Below are positions 8,474 to 17,601 of a DNA stretch of 64,000 nucleotides, in pieces. The translations under genes were made by a program, and so were the position numbers. This DNA comes from Amycolatopsis sp. GM8 (GTDB lineage: Bacteria; Actinomycetota; Actinomycetes; Mycobacteriales; Pseudonocardiaceae). Where the stretch lies: positions 186,001-250,000 of the forward strand of contig NZ_JAJKFK010000003.1 in the NCBI RefSeq assembly GCF_021653975.1, in the 5' to 3' direction. The notes below the pieces were generated by a model. That model ran no database searches. It was not told the origin of the DNA and saw only the letters and a list, made by a program, of their open reading frames with translations. Each line of letters starts with the position of its first letter. Positions within the stretch are counted from its first letter, which is position 1.

Positions 8474-9339
8474 GGAGCCGGTTCCGGCTCCCAGCCAGGC
8501 GGGCCGAAGACGTAGCGCAGGCCGTCCCGGAACCGGCGTGCGCCACGGAGATCCCGCCACAGCGCGCCGAACTCGTAGTACTGCAGCGTCAGCACGTTGG
8601 TGCTGCCGATGTTCTTGGTCAGACCGTAGGTCGGCCGGAACGTCTCTTCCCGGAAACTGCCGAACATCCGGTCCCAGATGATCAGGATGCCGCCGAAGTT
8701 CTTGTCCAGGTACTCGGGATCGCTCGCGTGGTGCACGCGGTGATGCGATGGCGTGTTGAACACGAACTCGAACCAGCGCGGCAGCTTCCCGATCGTCTCG
8801 GTGTGCACCCAGAACTGGTAGATCAGGTTGACCGAGAACCCGGTGAACACCATCCACGGCGGCACCCCGAGCAGCGGCAACGGAGTCCAGGCCACGATCT
8901 CGAACCACGGGTTCCACTTCTGCCGCAGCGCGGTGGAATAGTTGAAGTAACGGCTGTTGTGGTGCACCTGATGGGCGGCCCAGACCAGCCGCACTCGGTG
9001 GGAGATCCGGTGGTAGCCGTACCAGAGCAGGTCGACGCCGATCACCACACCGACCCAGACCAGCCAGTTGTGCGGGTCGAGCTTGAACGGCGAAACCACA
9101 TACAGCACCGCGTATCCGAACAGGGCCAGCACCCGCGCGCCACCGCTGAAGATCAGCGAGCCGGCGCCGGACAGGAGACTGTTGCGCGCATCAGTCTTTT
9201 CGTAGCCCGCCCGGTCCGCGCCGTGCTCGCGCAGTGACAGCACCTCGACCACGAGCGCGGCGACGAAGAACGGGATCGCATAAGTGACCGGCTCGTTCAG
9301 TTGGTCCCACAGTGACACGGCCGGTCCTTCCCACTGCAC
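8467..9339 (-). CDS. Sterol desaturase/fatty acid hydroxylase superfamily membrane protein
   Basis: A 290-residue membrane protein with the eight-histidine di-iron pattern of the superfamily: HRISH (HX3H), HQVHH (HX2HH) and HHRVHH (HX2HH), separated by hydrophobic helices. Members hydroxylate or desaturate lipids or carotenoids using O2. The ATG at 9339 gives MQWEGPAVSL; a GTG seven codons later (9318) is a plausible alternative. It is divergent from a TetR gene, and the shared intergenic region holds two inverted repeats, so repression by that TetR protein is likely. The lipid substrate is unknown. Confidence 0.85.
   Translation of the reverse strand: MQWEGPAVSLWDQLNEPVTYAIPFFVAALVVEVLSLREHGADRAGYEKTDARNSLLSGAGSLIFSGGARVLALFGYAVLYVVSPFKLDPHNWLVWVGVVIGVDLLWYGYHRISHRVRLVWAAHQVHHNSRYFNYSTALRQKWNPWFEIVAWTPLPLLGVPPWMVFTGFSVNLIYQFWVHTETIGKLPRWFEFVFNTPSHHRVHHASDPEYLDKNFGGILIIWDRMFGSFREETFRPTYGLTKNIGSTNVLTLQYYEFGALWRDLRGARRFRDGLRYVFGPPGWEPEPAPQ
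8474..8491. terminator. Short hairpin between convergent genes
   Basis: Perfect 8-bp arms (ggagccgg / ccggctcc) around a TT centre sit immediately after the ThDP gene stop and inside the last codons of the convergent membrane-protein gene. The position suits a bidirectional terminator. There is no T-tract, so the role is inferred. Confidence 0.35.
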
Positions 9340-9356
9340 GATATACTCTGCCGTTC

Positions 9357-9448
9357 GTTACCAATCCGACGGCAGCCACGGCGGAAACGGTGTCGACGAG
9401 CAGGTCGGCTGCGGACCGTGTCCGCCTACTTTCGGCCGGATTGGTAAC
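9357..9448. promoter_or_regulatory. Spaced 12-bp inverted repeat in divergent promoter
   Basis: The sequence gttaccaatccg (9357-9368) recurs as its exact reverse complement at 9437-9448, with 68 bp between. The two copies could be paired half-sites or two oppositely oriented sites for one regulator controlling both divergent genes. Confidence 0.5.
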
Positions 9449-9452
9449 ACTG

Positions 9453-9476
9453 CGGTCACTTCGCGTGAAGTGACCG
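9453..9476. promoter_or_regulatory. TetR-type operator palindrome
   Basis: Perfect 10-bp arms (cggtcacttc / gaagtgaccg) flank a 4-bp centre, ending 18 bp before the TetR start codon. Size, symmetry and position are those of a TetR-family operator, which implies autoregulation and probable control of the divergent hydroxylase-like gene. Confidence 0.7.
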
Positions 9477-9494
9477 TAGGGTAAGTTCGGTGCC

Positions 9495-10109
9495 ATGTCA
9501 ACGGTCGCGGGACTCGGCACCAAGGGGATGGCCCATGCCGACCGGCGGCAGGAGATCGTCACGGCCGCGACCCGCGAATTCGCCGAACACGGGTTCGCCG
9601 GCGCCTCGATGGCGTCGATCGCGCGTGCGGCCGGCATCTCGAAAGCGTTGGTGTATCAGCACTTCGACACCAAGGAACACCTGTATGTCGCGTGCTTCCG
9701 CCGGATCGCCGAGCCGCTGATCGCCCGCATCCACGCCGAGATGGACGGCAGCGACACGTTTTCCGCCCCGATCAACGTCCTCAACGGCATCTTCGAGGCG
9801 CTGGGCCCCGAGCGGTCCGCGTGGCGGGTGTTCTACGACCCCACCGCGCCACGGACCGGCGACGCCGGCGCGCTCGTCGACCGCTATCGCCGTCAGCTCA
9901 ACGACTTCGCCACCACCGGGGTCACCGGCTTCCTCGGCGCCCTCGGTGATCACGACGCGCGAGACATCGACGCGCTTGCCACCGTCTGGACGGCGATCGT
10001 CGACGCGGTGGTCGGCTGGGCAATCGCCCATCCGGACGAGACGGCCGAGCAGCTGACCGCCCGCTGGCAGCGCATCATCACAGCCATCTTCAGCATCGGT
10101 GGTCGCTGA
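9495..10109 (+). CDS. TetR-family transcriptional regulator
   Basis: This 204-residue protein has an N-terminal TetR helix-turn-helix ('ASMASIARAAGISKALVYQHFDTKEHLY', residues about 35-62) followed by a ligand-binding helical domain with no recognisable ligand signature. The ATG at 9495 lies 18 bp after a perfect 24-bp palindrome. It probably represses itself and the divergent hydroxylase-like gene in response to a lipid or other hydrophobic effector, but the effector is not known. The next element downstream is the B12 riboswitch. Confidence 0.88.
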   Translation: MSTVAGLGTKGMAHADRRQEIVTAATREFAEHGFAGASMASIARAAGISKALVYQHFDTKEHLYVACFRRIAEPLIARIHAEMDGSDTFSAPINVLNGIFEALGPERSAWRVFYDPTAPRTGDAGALVDRYRRQLNDFATTGVTGFLGALGDHDARDIDALATVWTAIVDAVVGWAIAHPDETAEQLTARWQRIITAIFSIGGR

Positions 10110-10175
10110 AGAGGCCCGACACGCCCACATCCTATGGGGTACCTCATCTGGTAAGCCACAACATGTAGTGTCTCT

Positions 10176-10368
10176 CGTGCTGGTGGTTCACCTCGCGTGC
10201 GACGAGGTGAGGCAAGAGGGAACCCGGTGCGAGTCCGGGACTGCCCCGCAGCGGTGAGTGGGAACGACCGCCGTCAACGAAGCACTGGACCCGGGTGTCT
10301 GGGAAGCGACGGCCAGTAGGTCCGCCCGATACGGCGGGTGCCCGCGAGTCCGAAGACCTGCCACCGGT
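10176..10368 (+). ncRNA. Cobalamin riboswitch upstream of nrdAB
   Basis: The leader carries the cobalamin aptamer landmarks in order: gctggtggttca at the 5' end, gcaagagggaacccggtg, ctgccccgcagcggtga, gggaagcgacggccagtagg, and the closing gagtccgaagacctgcc. It precedes nrdA by about 50 nt. Coenzyme-B12 control of class I nrdAB through a riboswitch is known in Streptomyces (nrdABS operon). The logic is to switch off the B12-independent reductase when the B12-dependent one can work. The core is almost identical to the second riboswitch at 16648-16838. Confidence 0.95.
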
Positions 10369-10391
10369 CCGCGCGCCATCCCGGCGCGCGG
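10369..10391 (+). promoter_or_regulatory. Expression-platform hairpin of nrdAB riboswitch
   Basis: Perfect 9-bp GC arms (ccgcgcgcc / ggcgcgcgg) with a 5-nt loop directly follow the aptamer. The metE leader has a structurally equivalent hairpin with two G-U changes. It may be a terminator or a switching helix; no U-tract follows it. Confidence 0.6.
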
Positions 10392-10420
10392 GTTCAGTGC
10401 GAGCTCGCGAGGAGAGAGTC

Positions 10421-13183
10421 TTGACGCCCCAAGTGGCTGTTTCTGCTGCCCAAAATACTGTGGTGCTTCGGGTTGTCCGGCGCGACGGCAGCGTGTCGCC
10501 GTTCGATGCCGGCAAGATCTCGGTGGCGCTGGGCAAGGCATTCCTTGCTGTGGAAGGCGATGGCGCGGCCGCGTCGTCGCGGATCCACCACGTGGTCGGC
10601 CAGCTGACCGGTGAGGTGGAGACGTCGCTGCGGTGGCATGCCCATGCCGAGGCGGTGCAGATCGAGCAGATCCAGGATCTGGTCGAGCTGGCGTTGATGC
10701 GCGGCGGTCACCACAAGGTCGCGCGTGCCTACGTGCTCTACCGGGAGGAACGGGCCAAGGCCCGCGAAAAGCCGGCGGAACGTGACGCGTCGGCGCACGT
10801 GGATTGGGCCCGCGTCGAGCGGGTCGTCGCGGAGGCCGTGGCGGGGATCGACGACGTGTCGGCGGAACCGGTGCTGACCGAGGCCCGGCGCAACCTGTAC
10901 GACGGGATCAGCGCCGACGAGCTGGCCGCGGCGCTGATCATGGCCGCGCGCACGCTGGTCGAGCGGGAACCGAACTACTCGTATGTGACCGCGCGCCTGT
11001 TGCTGGACAAGCTGCGCGGCGAGGCGTTGTCCTATCTCGCGGGTGAGCCGCGGCAGGCCGGCCAGGACGAGCTGGACTACGCCGGCTACTTCCGCCGGTA
11101 TCTCGCTCGCGCGATCGAACTGGAGCAGGTCGACCCGGAGCTGGCGACGTTCGACCTGGACCGCGTGACGGCGGCGATCCGGCCGGAACGGGACCTCGAC
11201 TTCGGTTTCCTGGGCCTGCAGACGCTGTACGACCGGTACTTCCTGCACCACGACCGGACGCGTTTCGAGCTGCCGCAGGCGTTCTTCCTGCGGGTCGCGA
11301 TGGGCCTCGCGATCCGGGAGGAGGACAGGGAATCTCGTGCCATCGAGTTCTACGATCTGCTCTCGACGCACCAGTTCATGGCGTCCACGCCAACGCTGTT
11401 CAATGCGGGTACCACCCGGCCGCAGCTGTCCTCGTGCTTCCTGACCACTGTGGACGATGACCTCGACTCGATCTTCCAGGCGTACAAGAACAACGCGCTG
11501 CTGGCGAAGTACTCCGGTGGGCTCGGCAACGACTGGACCCCGGTCCGCGGTCTCGGCGCCCACATCAAGGGCACCAACGGCGAGTCACAGGGCGTCGTGC
11601 CGTTCCTCAAGATCGCCAACGACACCGCGGTCGCGGTGAACCAAGGCGGAAAACGCAAGGGCGCGGCGTGTGCGTACCTGGAGACCTGGCATATCGACGT
11701 CGAGGAGTTCCTCGACCTGCGCAAGAACACCGGTGACGACCGGCGCCGCACGCACGACATGAACACCGCGAACTGGGTGCCGGACGAGTTCCTGCGCCGG
11801 GTCGAGGCAGACGCGCAGTGGACGCTGTTCTCTCCCGACGAGACGCCGGATCTGCACGATCTCTACGGCACCGCGTTCGCCGAGGCCTACCGCCGTTACG
11901 AAGCCGCGGCCGACCGGGGCGAGATCAAGGTGTTCCGCCGGGTGCGGGCGGTCGAGCTGTGGCGGCGGATGCTCACCATGCTGTTCGAGACCGGCCACCC
12001 GTGGATCACCTTCAAGGATCCGTGCAACCTGCGTTCGCCGCAGCAGCACGCCGGTGTGGTGCACTCGTCGAACCTGTGCACCGAGATCACCCTCAACACC
12101 CGCGCCGACGAGGTCGCGGTGTGCAACCTCGGCTCGGTCAACCTGTACAAGCATGTCAGCGCCGGCGGCCTGGACACCGAACGGCTCACGCGCACCGTCA
12201 GGACCGCGGTGCGGATGCTCGACAACGTGATCGACATCAACTTCTACACGATTCCCGAGGCGCGGCGGTCCAACCTGCGGCACCGCCCGGTCGGGCTGGG
12301 GGTGATGGGGTTCCAGGACGCGCTGTTCGAGCTGGGCATGCCGGTGGCGTCCGAGGCGGCGGTGGAGTTCGCCGACCGCAGTATGGAGCACGTCAGCTAC
12401 CACGCGATCTCGGCGTCGGTGGAGCTGGCGGCCGAACGCGGGGTGTACGAGTCGTACGAGGGATCGCTGTGGAGCAAGGGAATCCTGCCGATCGACTCGC
12501 TGCGCCTGCTCGCCGAGGCCCGTCGTGACGACGACCTCGACGTCGACTACTCGTCCACTTTGGACTGGCCGGTGCTGCGGCAGCGAGTGCGCACCACCGG
12601 GATGCGCAACTCCAACGTGCTGGCGATCGCGCCGACCGCGACGATCTCCAACATCTGCGGCGTCGGCCAGTCCATCGAGCCGCAGTTCCAGAACCTGTTC
12701 GTCAAGTCGAACATGTCCGGTGACTTCACCGTGGTCAACCCGCATCTGGTGCGCGAGCTGAAGGCGCGCGGCTTGTGGGACGAGGTCATGGTGAGCGACC
12801 TGAAGTACTTCGACGGCAGCCTCGGGCAGATCGACCGGGTGCCGGACGACCTGAAGTCCTTGTACGCCACCGCGTTCGAGATCGAACCGCGCTGGCTGGT
12901 GGAGGCGGCGTCGCGCCGGCAGAAGTGGATCGACCAGGCCCAGTCGCTCAACCTGTACCTCGACGCGCCGAGTGGCCGCAAGCTCGACCAGCTCTACCGG
13001 CACGCCTGGCACAAGGGCCTGAAGACCACCTATTACCTGCGGGCCCGGGCCGCGACCAGCGTGGAGAAGAGCACGCTGCGGGGCACCGACGGCAAGCTCA
13101 ACGCCGTCGTGCCGATCGCCCCCGTCGCGCCGGAACCCATCGCCTGCCGTATCGACGACCCCGACTGTGAGGCCTGCCAGTGA
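10421..13183 (+). CDS. nrdA: Ribonucleoside-diphosphate reductase, alpha subunit (class I)
   Basis: A product of about 920 residues starting at TTG 10421, chosen because GAGGAGAGAG lies just upstream and homology begins there. An N-terminal ATP-cone ('[16 protein letters not shown]...') gives dATP activity control. Active-site residues are present: Cys339 in 'QLSSCFL', radical Cys553 in 'SNLCTEI', Cys568 in 'AVCNLGS', the tandem tyrosines 871-872 in 'TTYYLR' and the C-terminal redox pair in 'DCEACQ'. It reduces ribonucleotides with NrdB, whose gene overlaps it by four bases (GTGA). Expression is controlled by the upstream cobalamin riboswitch. No nrdS-like regulator follows, unlike in Streptomyces. 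Confidence 0.95.
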   Translation: MTPQVAVSAAQNTVVLRVVRRDGSVSPFDAGKISVALGKAFLAVEGDGAAASSRIHHVVGQLTGEVETSLRWHAHAEAVQIEQIQDLVELALMRGGHHKVARAYVLYREERAKAREKPAERDASAHVDWARVERVVAEAVAGIDDVSAEPVLTEARRNLYDGISADELAAALIMAARTLVEREPNYSYVTARLLLDKLRGEALSYLAGEPRQAGQDELDYAGYFRRYLARAIELEQVDPELATFDLDRVTAAIRPERDLDFGFLGLQTLYDRYFLHHDRTRFELPQAFFLRVAMGLAIREEDRESRAIEFYDLLSTHQFMASTPTLFNAGTTRPQLSSCFLTTVDDDLDSIFQAYKNNALLAKYSGGLGNDWTPVRGLGAHIKGTNGESQGVVPFLKIANDTAVAVNQGGKRKGAACAYLETWHIDVEEFLDLRKNTGDDRRRTHDMNTANWVPDEFLRRVEADAQWTLFSPDETPDLHDLYGTAFAEAYRRYEAAADRGEIKVFRRVRAVELWRRMLTMLFETGHPWITFKDPCNLRSPQQHAGVVHSSNLCTEITLNTRADEVAVCNLGSVNLYKHVSAGGLDTERLTRTVRTAVRMLDNVIDINFYTIPEARRSNLRHRPVGLGVMGFQDALFELGMPVASEAAVEFADRSMEHVSYHAISASVELAAERGVYESYEGSLWSKGILPIDSLRLLAEARRDDDLDVDYSSTLDWPVLRQRVRTTGMRNSNVLAIAPTATISNICGVGQSIEPQFQNLFVKSNMSGDFTVVNPHLVRELKARGLWDEVMVSDLKYFDGSLGQIDRVPDDLKSLYATAFEIEPRWLVEAASRRQKWIDQAQSLNLYLDAPSGRKLDQLYRHAWHKGLKTTYYLRARAATSVEKSTLRGTDGKLNAVVPIAPVAPEPIACRIDDPDCEACQ

Positions 13184-14202
13184 CCAGCGTGATCGACCAG
13201 GGCGCCGCCCGGGTCAGTGTGGACGACAAGGCGATGCTCAACGCGCGCGCCGACGTGAACCAGCTGCTGCCGTTGAAATACCACTGGGCATGGGAAAAGT
13301 ACCTCGCCGGGTGCAGCAACCACTGGATGCCGACCGAGGTCGCGATGCAGGCCGACCTCGCGCTGTGGAAGTCCCCCGGCGGGCTCACCGACGACGAGCG
13401 GACCATGCTCAAACGCAACCTCGGTTTCTTCGCGACCGCGGAATCCCTGGTGGCCAACAACATCGTGCTCGCCGTGTACCAGCGGATCACCAATCCCGAA
13501 TGCCGGCAGTACCTGCTGCGCCAGGCGTTCGAGGAAGCCGTGCACACGCACACCTTCCAGTACATCTGCGAAAGCCTGGGCCTGGTCGAGGGCGAGCTGT
13601 TCAACATGTACCGCGAGGTGCCCTCGATCACCGCGAAGGACGCGTGGGCGCTGAAGTACACGCGCGGCCTGGAAACCGGCGAAGACGATCAGGACTTCCT
13701 GCGTGATCTCGTCGCGTTCTACGTCGTGTTCGAGGGGATGTGGTTCTACACCGGGTTCGCGCAGATCCTGTCGCTGGGCCGGCGCAACAAGATGGTCGGC
13801 ATCGCCGAGCAGTACCAGTACATCCTGCGTGACGAGTCGATCCACCTGAACTTCGGGATCGACTGCATCAACCAGATCAAGATCGAGAACCCGCACCTGT
13901 GGAGCCCGGAGTTCCAGGCGGAGGTGCGCGGCATGCTCACCGAGGCGTGCGCCCTCGAGGTCGCCTATGCCCGCGACACGATGCCGCGCGGGATGCTGGG
14001 CCTGTCGGCGGAACTGTGCGAACAGTACATGCACTTCATCACCGACCGGCGCGCCCAGCAGATCGGCCTGGTCCCGATCTTCGGCGAAACCGAGAACCCG
14101 TTCCCGTGGATGTCGGAGGCGATGGATCTGAAGAAGGAGAAGAACTTCTTCGAGACCCGGGTCACCGAGTACCAGACCGGCGGCTCGCTCGACTGGGACT
14201 GA
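13180..14202 (+). CDS. nrdB: Ribonucleoside-diphosphate reductase, beta subunit (class Ic-like, no radical tyrosine)
   Basis: This 340-residue R2 protein generates and stores the oxidising equivalent used by NrdA. Metal ligands are Glu88, Glu119, His122, Glu185, Glu219 and His222. The residue four after His122, which is the radical tyrosine in class Ia (E. coli Tyr122), is Phe126 in '[10 protein letters not shown]', and the first ligand is Glu instead of the usual Asp. Both features define the Chlamydia-type class Ic subunit, which uses a Mn/Fe centre in place of a tyrosyl radical. The C-terminus '[19 protein letters not shown]' is also very Chlamydia-like. The GTG start overlaps nrdA. The class Ic assignment is an inference from these residues. 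Confidence 0.93.
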   Translation: MTSVIDQGAARVSVDDKAMLNARADVNQLLPLKYHWAWEKYLAGCSNHWMPTEVAMQADLALWKSPGGLTDDERTMLKRNLGFFATAESLVANNIVLAVYQRITNPECRQYLLRQAFEEAVHTHTFQYICESLGLVEGELFNMYREVPSITAKDAWALKYTRGLETGEDDQDFLRDLVAFYVVFEGMWFYTGFAQILSLGRRNKMVGIAEQYQYILRDESIHLNFGIDCINQIKIENPHLWSPEFQAEVRGMLTEACALEVAYARDTMPRGMLGLSAELCEQYMHFITDRRAQQIGLVPIFGETENPFPWMSEAMDLKKEKNFFETRVTEYQTGGSLDWD

Positions 14203-14210
14203 ACCGCGGT

Positions 14211-14241
14211 GGTTGCCGCCCCGCGAAAGGGGGCGGCAACC
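14211..14241. terminator. Bidirectional terminator between nrdB and metE
   Basis: Perfect 12-bp arms (ggttgccgcccc / ggggcggcaacc) with a 7-nt loop lie in the 43-bp gap between the convergent nrdB and metE genes. The position and symmetry indicate a shared terminator, although no T-tract is present. Confidence 0.75.
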
Positions 14242-14245
14242 GGTC

Positions 14246-16507
14246 TCAGCGCAGTCGTGCCCGGACCGCGTGCACCGCTTCGACGGTGTTGCGCAGTGCG
14301 GGTTCGACTTCGGCGTAGCCGCGGGTTTTCAGGCCGCAGTCCGGGTTGGCCCACAGCCGTTCCGGTGGCACCGCGGTGGCCGCCGCGGAGAGCAGGGCGG
14401 TCAGTTCGGCGACGTCGGGCACCCGTGGTGAGTGGATGTCGTAGACACCGGGTCCGACGCCGCGCGCGAACCCGATGGCGCGCAGGTCGGCGAGGACTTC
14501 CATGTGTGAGCGGGCGGCCTCGATAGTGGTGACGTCGGCGTCCAGCCCGTCGATCGCCTCGATCACGTCACCGAACTCCGAGTAGCACAGATGCGTGTGG
14601 ATCTGGGTCGCGGTGGCAGCCCCGGACGTGGCGAGCCGGAACGCGCCGACAGCCCAGTCCACATAGGACTTCCGCTCCTCGGCGCGCAGCGGCAGCAGCT
14701 CCCGCAGGGCGGGTTCGTCGACCTGCACGATGCGGATCCCGGCGGCCTCCAGGTCGTGCACCTCGTCCCGCAGGGCGAGCGCCACCTGATCGGCGGTCAT
14801 CCCCAGCGGCTGGTCGTCCCGCACGAACGACCACGCCAGGATCGTGACGGGCCCGGTGAGCATGCCCTTGACTGGTTTGCTCGTCAGCCCCTGCGCGTAG
14901 GTGGTCCAGTCCAGCGTCATCGGTCTGGGCCGAGACACGTCACTGTGCAGGATCGGCGGGCGGACGCAGCGGGTGCCGTAGGACTGCACCCAGCCGTGCT
15001 CGGTGGCGGCGAACCCGTCGAGCTGCTCGGCGAAGTACTGCACCATGTCGTTGCGTTCGGGCTCACCGTGCACCAGCACGTCGAGCCCGATGTCCTCCTG
15101 CAGCTCGATGACCCGCCGGATCTCCGCGCGCATCCGGTCGGTGTAGGTGGCCTCGTCGATCCGCCCGGCCCGCAGATCCGCGCGGGCCCGCCGCACGTCG
15201 CCGGTCTGCGGGAACGAGCCGATGGTCGTGGTCGCCAGCGGCGGCAGTGCGAGCCGTTCCTGTTGCGCGGCAGCACGTTCGGCATAGGGCGCGCGGTGGC
15301 GGTGGGCCGGGCGCAGCGCGGCGATCCGGCCACGCACATGATCGTTGCGGCGTTCCGCGGTGCCCGCGGTGCGATGAAGCTGATCTGTGTCGCCGCTGCT
15401 CAACGCGCGGCCGAGGAGCACCACTTCGGCGACCTTCTGCCGGGCGAACGCCAGCCGCTCCCGCAGCGCGGCCGGAAGGGTGGTCTCCGCGTCCAGGTCA
15501 TACGGGACGTGCAGCAGCGAGCACGACGTGGATACCGCGAGCGAGCCCACGGAACCGAGCAGGCTCGCGCACGTCGACGCGGCGGCAGCCAAGTCGGTGC
15601 GCCAGACGTTACGGCCGTCCACCACACCCGCCACCACGGTCTTGTCGCGCAAGGCGGTGACCGCAGGGATGGCGGCGCTCGAACCGGCGACGAGGTCGAC
15701 CGCGACGGCCTCCACCGGCGTGTTCGCGAGCACCGGCAGGGCGCGCCCGAAGTCGCCGAAATAGCCCGCCACGAGCAGACCGGGCCGGTTGATCAGCGAA
15801 CCCAAACGCTCGTACGCGCGGGCCAGCGCGGCCAACTCGGCGTCGGTGCGGTCGGCGACGAAGGCGGGTTCGTCCAGCTGCACCCAGGCGGCGCCCGCGT
15901 CCGCCAGCCGCGCGAGCAATTCGGCGTAGGCGTCCAGCAATGGGTCGAGCAGATCCAGCGGCGTGAAGCCCTTGGATGCTCCGGCCGCGGCCTTGGCCTG
16001 CAACAGAAATGTCAGCGGGCCGATCACCACCGGCCGGGTGACCACGCCCTGCGCCGCGGCCTCGCGGTACTCGGCCACCGGCTTGTCCCCGGCGAGCGTG
16101 AACCGGGTGTCCGGCGCCAGCTCCGGCACCAGGTAGTGGTAGTTGGTGTCGAACCACTTCGTCAACTCCAGCGGCGCCACCCCTTCGCAGCCGCGCGCCA
16201 TCGCGAAGTAGGTGTCCAATTCGGACAGTCCGAGTTCGCGGAAGCGGAGCGGCACCGCACCGAAGAGGACCGCGGTGTCGAGCATCTGGTCGTAGTAGGA
16301 GAACGTGTTACCCGGCACCGAGCCGAGCCCGGCACCGGCCAGTTCGGCCCAGGTCCGCGCCCGCAGCTCGCGGGCTGTGCCTTCGAGCTCGGCGGGGCCG
16401 GTCCGCCCGGCCCAGTAGTTCTCGGTGGCACGCTTGAGTTCCCGGTGCGGGCCGATCCGGGGATACCCCAGCACGGTCGATCCGATCGGGGGCAACGGGT
16501 GGTTCAT
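14246..16507 (-). CDS. metE: Cobalamin-independent methionine synthase
   Basis: This 753-residue enzyme transfers the methyl group of 5-methyltetrahydropteroyl-polyglutamate to homocysteine. The two-barrel MetE layout is visible: the N-terminal half begins '[21 protein letters not shown]', and the catalytic half begins '[15 protein letters not shown]'. The zinc ligands are present in '[10 protein letters not shown]' and '[10 protein letters not shown]'. ATG 16507 is preceded by GAGGAGAGAG, the same ribosome-binding box as nrdA. A cobalamin riboswitch 140 bp upstream should repress it when B12 is available and MetH can replace it. Confidence 0.96.
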   Translation of the reverse strand: MNHPLPPIGSTVLGYPRIGPHRELKRATENYWAGRTGPAELEGTARELRARTWAELAGAGLGSVPGNTFSYYDQMLDTAVLFGAVPLRFRELGLSELDTYFAMARGCEGVAPLELTKWFDTNYHYLVPELAPDTRFTLAGDKPVAEYREAAAQGVVTRPVVIGPLTFLLQAKAAAGASKGFTPLDLLDPLLDAYAELLARLADAGAAWVQLDEPAFVADRTDAELAALARAYERLGSLINRPGLLVAGYFGDFGRALPVLANTPVEAVAVDLVAGSSAAIPAVTALRDKTVVAGVVDGRNVWRTDLAAAASTCASLLGSVGSLAVSTSCSLLHVPYDLDAETTLPAALRERLAFARQKVAEVVLLGRALSSGDTDQLHRTAGTAERRNDHVRGRIAALRPAHRHRAPYAERAAAQQERLALPPLATTTIGSFPQTGDVRRARADLRAGRIDEATYTDRMRAEIRRVIELQEDIGLDVLVHGEPERNDMVQYFAEQLDGFAATEHGWVQSYGTRCVRPPILHSDVSRPRPMTLDWTTYAQGLTSKPVKGMLTGPVTILAWSFVRDDQPLGMTADQVALALRDEVHDLEAAGIRIVQVDEPALRELLPLRAEERKSYVDWAVGAFRLATSGAATATQIHTHLCYSEFGDVIEAIDGLDADVTTIEAARSHMEVLADLRAIGFARGVGPGVYDIHSPRVPDVAELTALLSAAATAVPPERLWANPDCGLKTRGYAEVEPALRNTVEAVHAVRARLR

Positions 16508-16621
16508 CCGGCTCTCTCCTCGCGAGCTCGCTGGTCCACACCACGAGCCCGCGCGAGAGCAGGCGGGAAAACGACAGGGGTGCCGCGTTCGCGCCGGCCT
16601 TCCCACGAGGCCCGAAGCGTT

Positions 16622-16643
16622 CCGCACGCCGGGAGGCGCACGG
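16622..16643 (-). promoter_or_regulatory. Expression-platform hairpin of metE riboswitch
   Basis: Nine-base-pair arms including two G-U pairs (read on the minus strand: ccgtgcgcc / ggcgtgcgg) directly follow the aptamer, at the same place as the hairpin in the nrdAB leader. The two substitutions keep the pairing through G-U wobbles, which supports a real RNA structure. Confidence 0.55.
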
Positions 16644-16647
16644 GCCG

Positions 16648-16838
16648 GTGGCAGGTCTTCGGACTCGCGGGCACCCACCGTTCCCGGCAGACCTACTGGC
16701 CGTCGCTTCCCGGGCACACCCGTGCCCAGTGCTGTTGACGGCGGTCGTTCCCACTCACCGCTGCGGGGCAGTCCCGGACTCGCACCGGGTTCCCTCTTGC
16801 CTCACCCCGTCCGAGAACGGGATGAACCACCAGCATTT
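16648..16838 (-). ncRNA. Cobalamin riboswitch upstream of metE
   Basis: Read on the minus strand, this region has gctggtggttcat, gcaagagggaacccggtg, ctgccccgcagcggtga, gggaagcgacggccagtagg and gagtccgaagacctgcc, the full cobalamin aptamer. More than 60 consecutive core bases are identical to the nrdAB riboswitch. About 140 nt of leader separates it from the metE start. B12 control of metE is well established in bacteria. Confidence 0.95.
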
Positions 16839-16866
16839 CCGAGCGTAGCCCACCGCGCGGGCTCTG

Positions 16867-17601
16867 TCAGGACCGCTCCGGGGCGAGCACGCAGTCGCCG
16901 CAGACCGGGCCCGACCGGTCCGGGGCGGCGCGGTAGATCAGGCAGCAGCTGTGCCGCCGGAACCGGCCGTGCGCGTCCACGTTTCCGGTACCGGCCAACG
17001 GTTTCCGCTCCCTCAGCGCGGCGGTCAGCGCCCGCGTCCGCACTGTCCACTCCGGACGCGCGCGGTCGAGCATCGTGGCGGCACCGTGCACGGCGGACGC
17101 CACATTGCCCCACAAGATCCGGCGCGACACCGACATGTGCGCGAACGCTTCGACGAGCGCCCGGATCGGTCCGCCGAAGACCCGCTCTGCCAACAGATCC
17201 GCCGGGTCGGGCACGGGATTCACGGGCTGGGGCAACGAGATCGACACCGGGATCGGCCCGCCGGGCACCGGCTGCCACCACGTCTCCCCCGGCGCGAGGT
17301 CGAGCACGATCCCGCTGCCCACCGCGGCAGCCAACGCGGGCGACAGCAGGCGCGCTGCCACGCCGAGCTGGGTCACTGACGCCGCCACCCGCTGCTCGAC
17401 CGCGTCGTCCGGCAGCCCGCCCATCGCGGCGAGCCCGTGCCGGATCGCGCCCACGCGTTCCCGCAGCACATCCGGATCGGTGACCAGTGCTTCGAAGGTC
17501 CGCCACGGCGAACGAACCACCATCCCGGCCGGATGGTGGTTCACCGCGAAGTACGGCCCGAGCGCGGCGAGATCCGCCAGCCGGCCCGGGTCCGTGTTCA
17601 C
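16867..17601 (-). CDS. FhuF-like (2Fe-2S) ferric-reductase family protein
   Basis: This 244-residue protein ends in a Cys cluster 'RRHSCCLIYRAAPDRSGPVCGDC' (CC-x13-CxxC), the [2Fe-2S] site of FhuF-type siderophore ferric reductases. The rest is the poorly conserved FhuF N-terminal domain. Its GTG start overlaps the cbtA stop (GTGA), so it is the third gene of the riboswitch-controlled cbtB-cbtA operon. That context suggests the reductase acts on cobalt or corrinoid complexes, or on iron needed with them; this is inference. The usual reading would be ferrisiderophore reduction in the cytosol. Confidence 0.8.
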   Translation of the reverse strand: MNTDPGRLADLAALGPYFAVNHHPAGMVVRSPWRTFEALVTDPDVLRERVGAIRHGLAAMGGLPDDAVEQRVAASVTQLGVAARLLSPALAAAVGSGIVLDLAPGETWWQPVPGGPIPVSISLPQPVNPVPDPADLLAERVFGGPIRALVEAFAHMSVSRRILWGNVASAVHGAATMLDRARPEWTVRTRALTAALRERKPLAGTGNVDAHGRFRRHSCCLIYRAAPDRSGPVCGDCVLAPERS

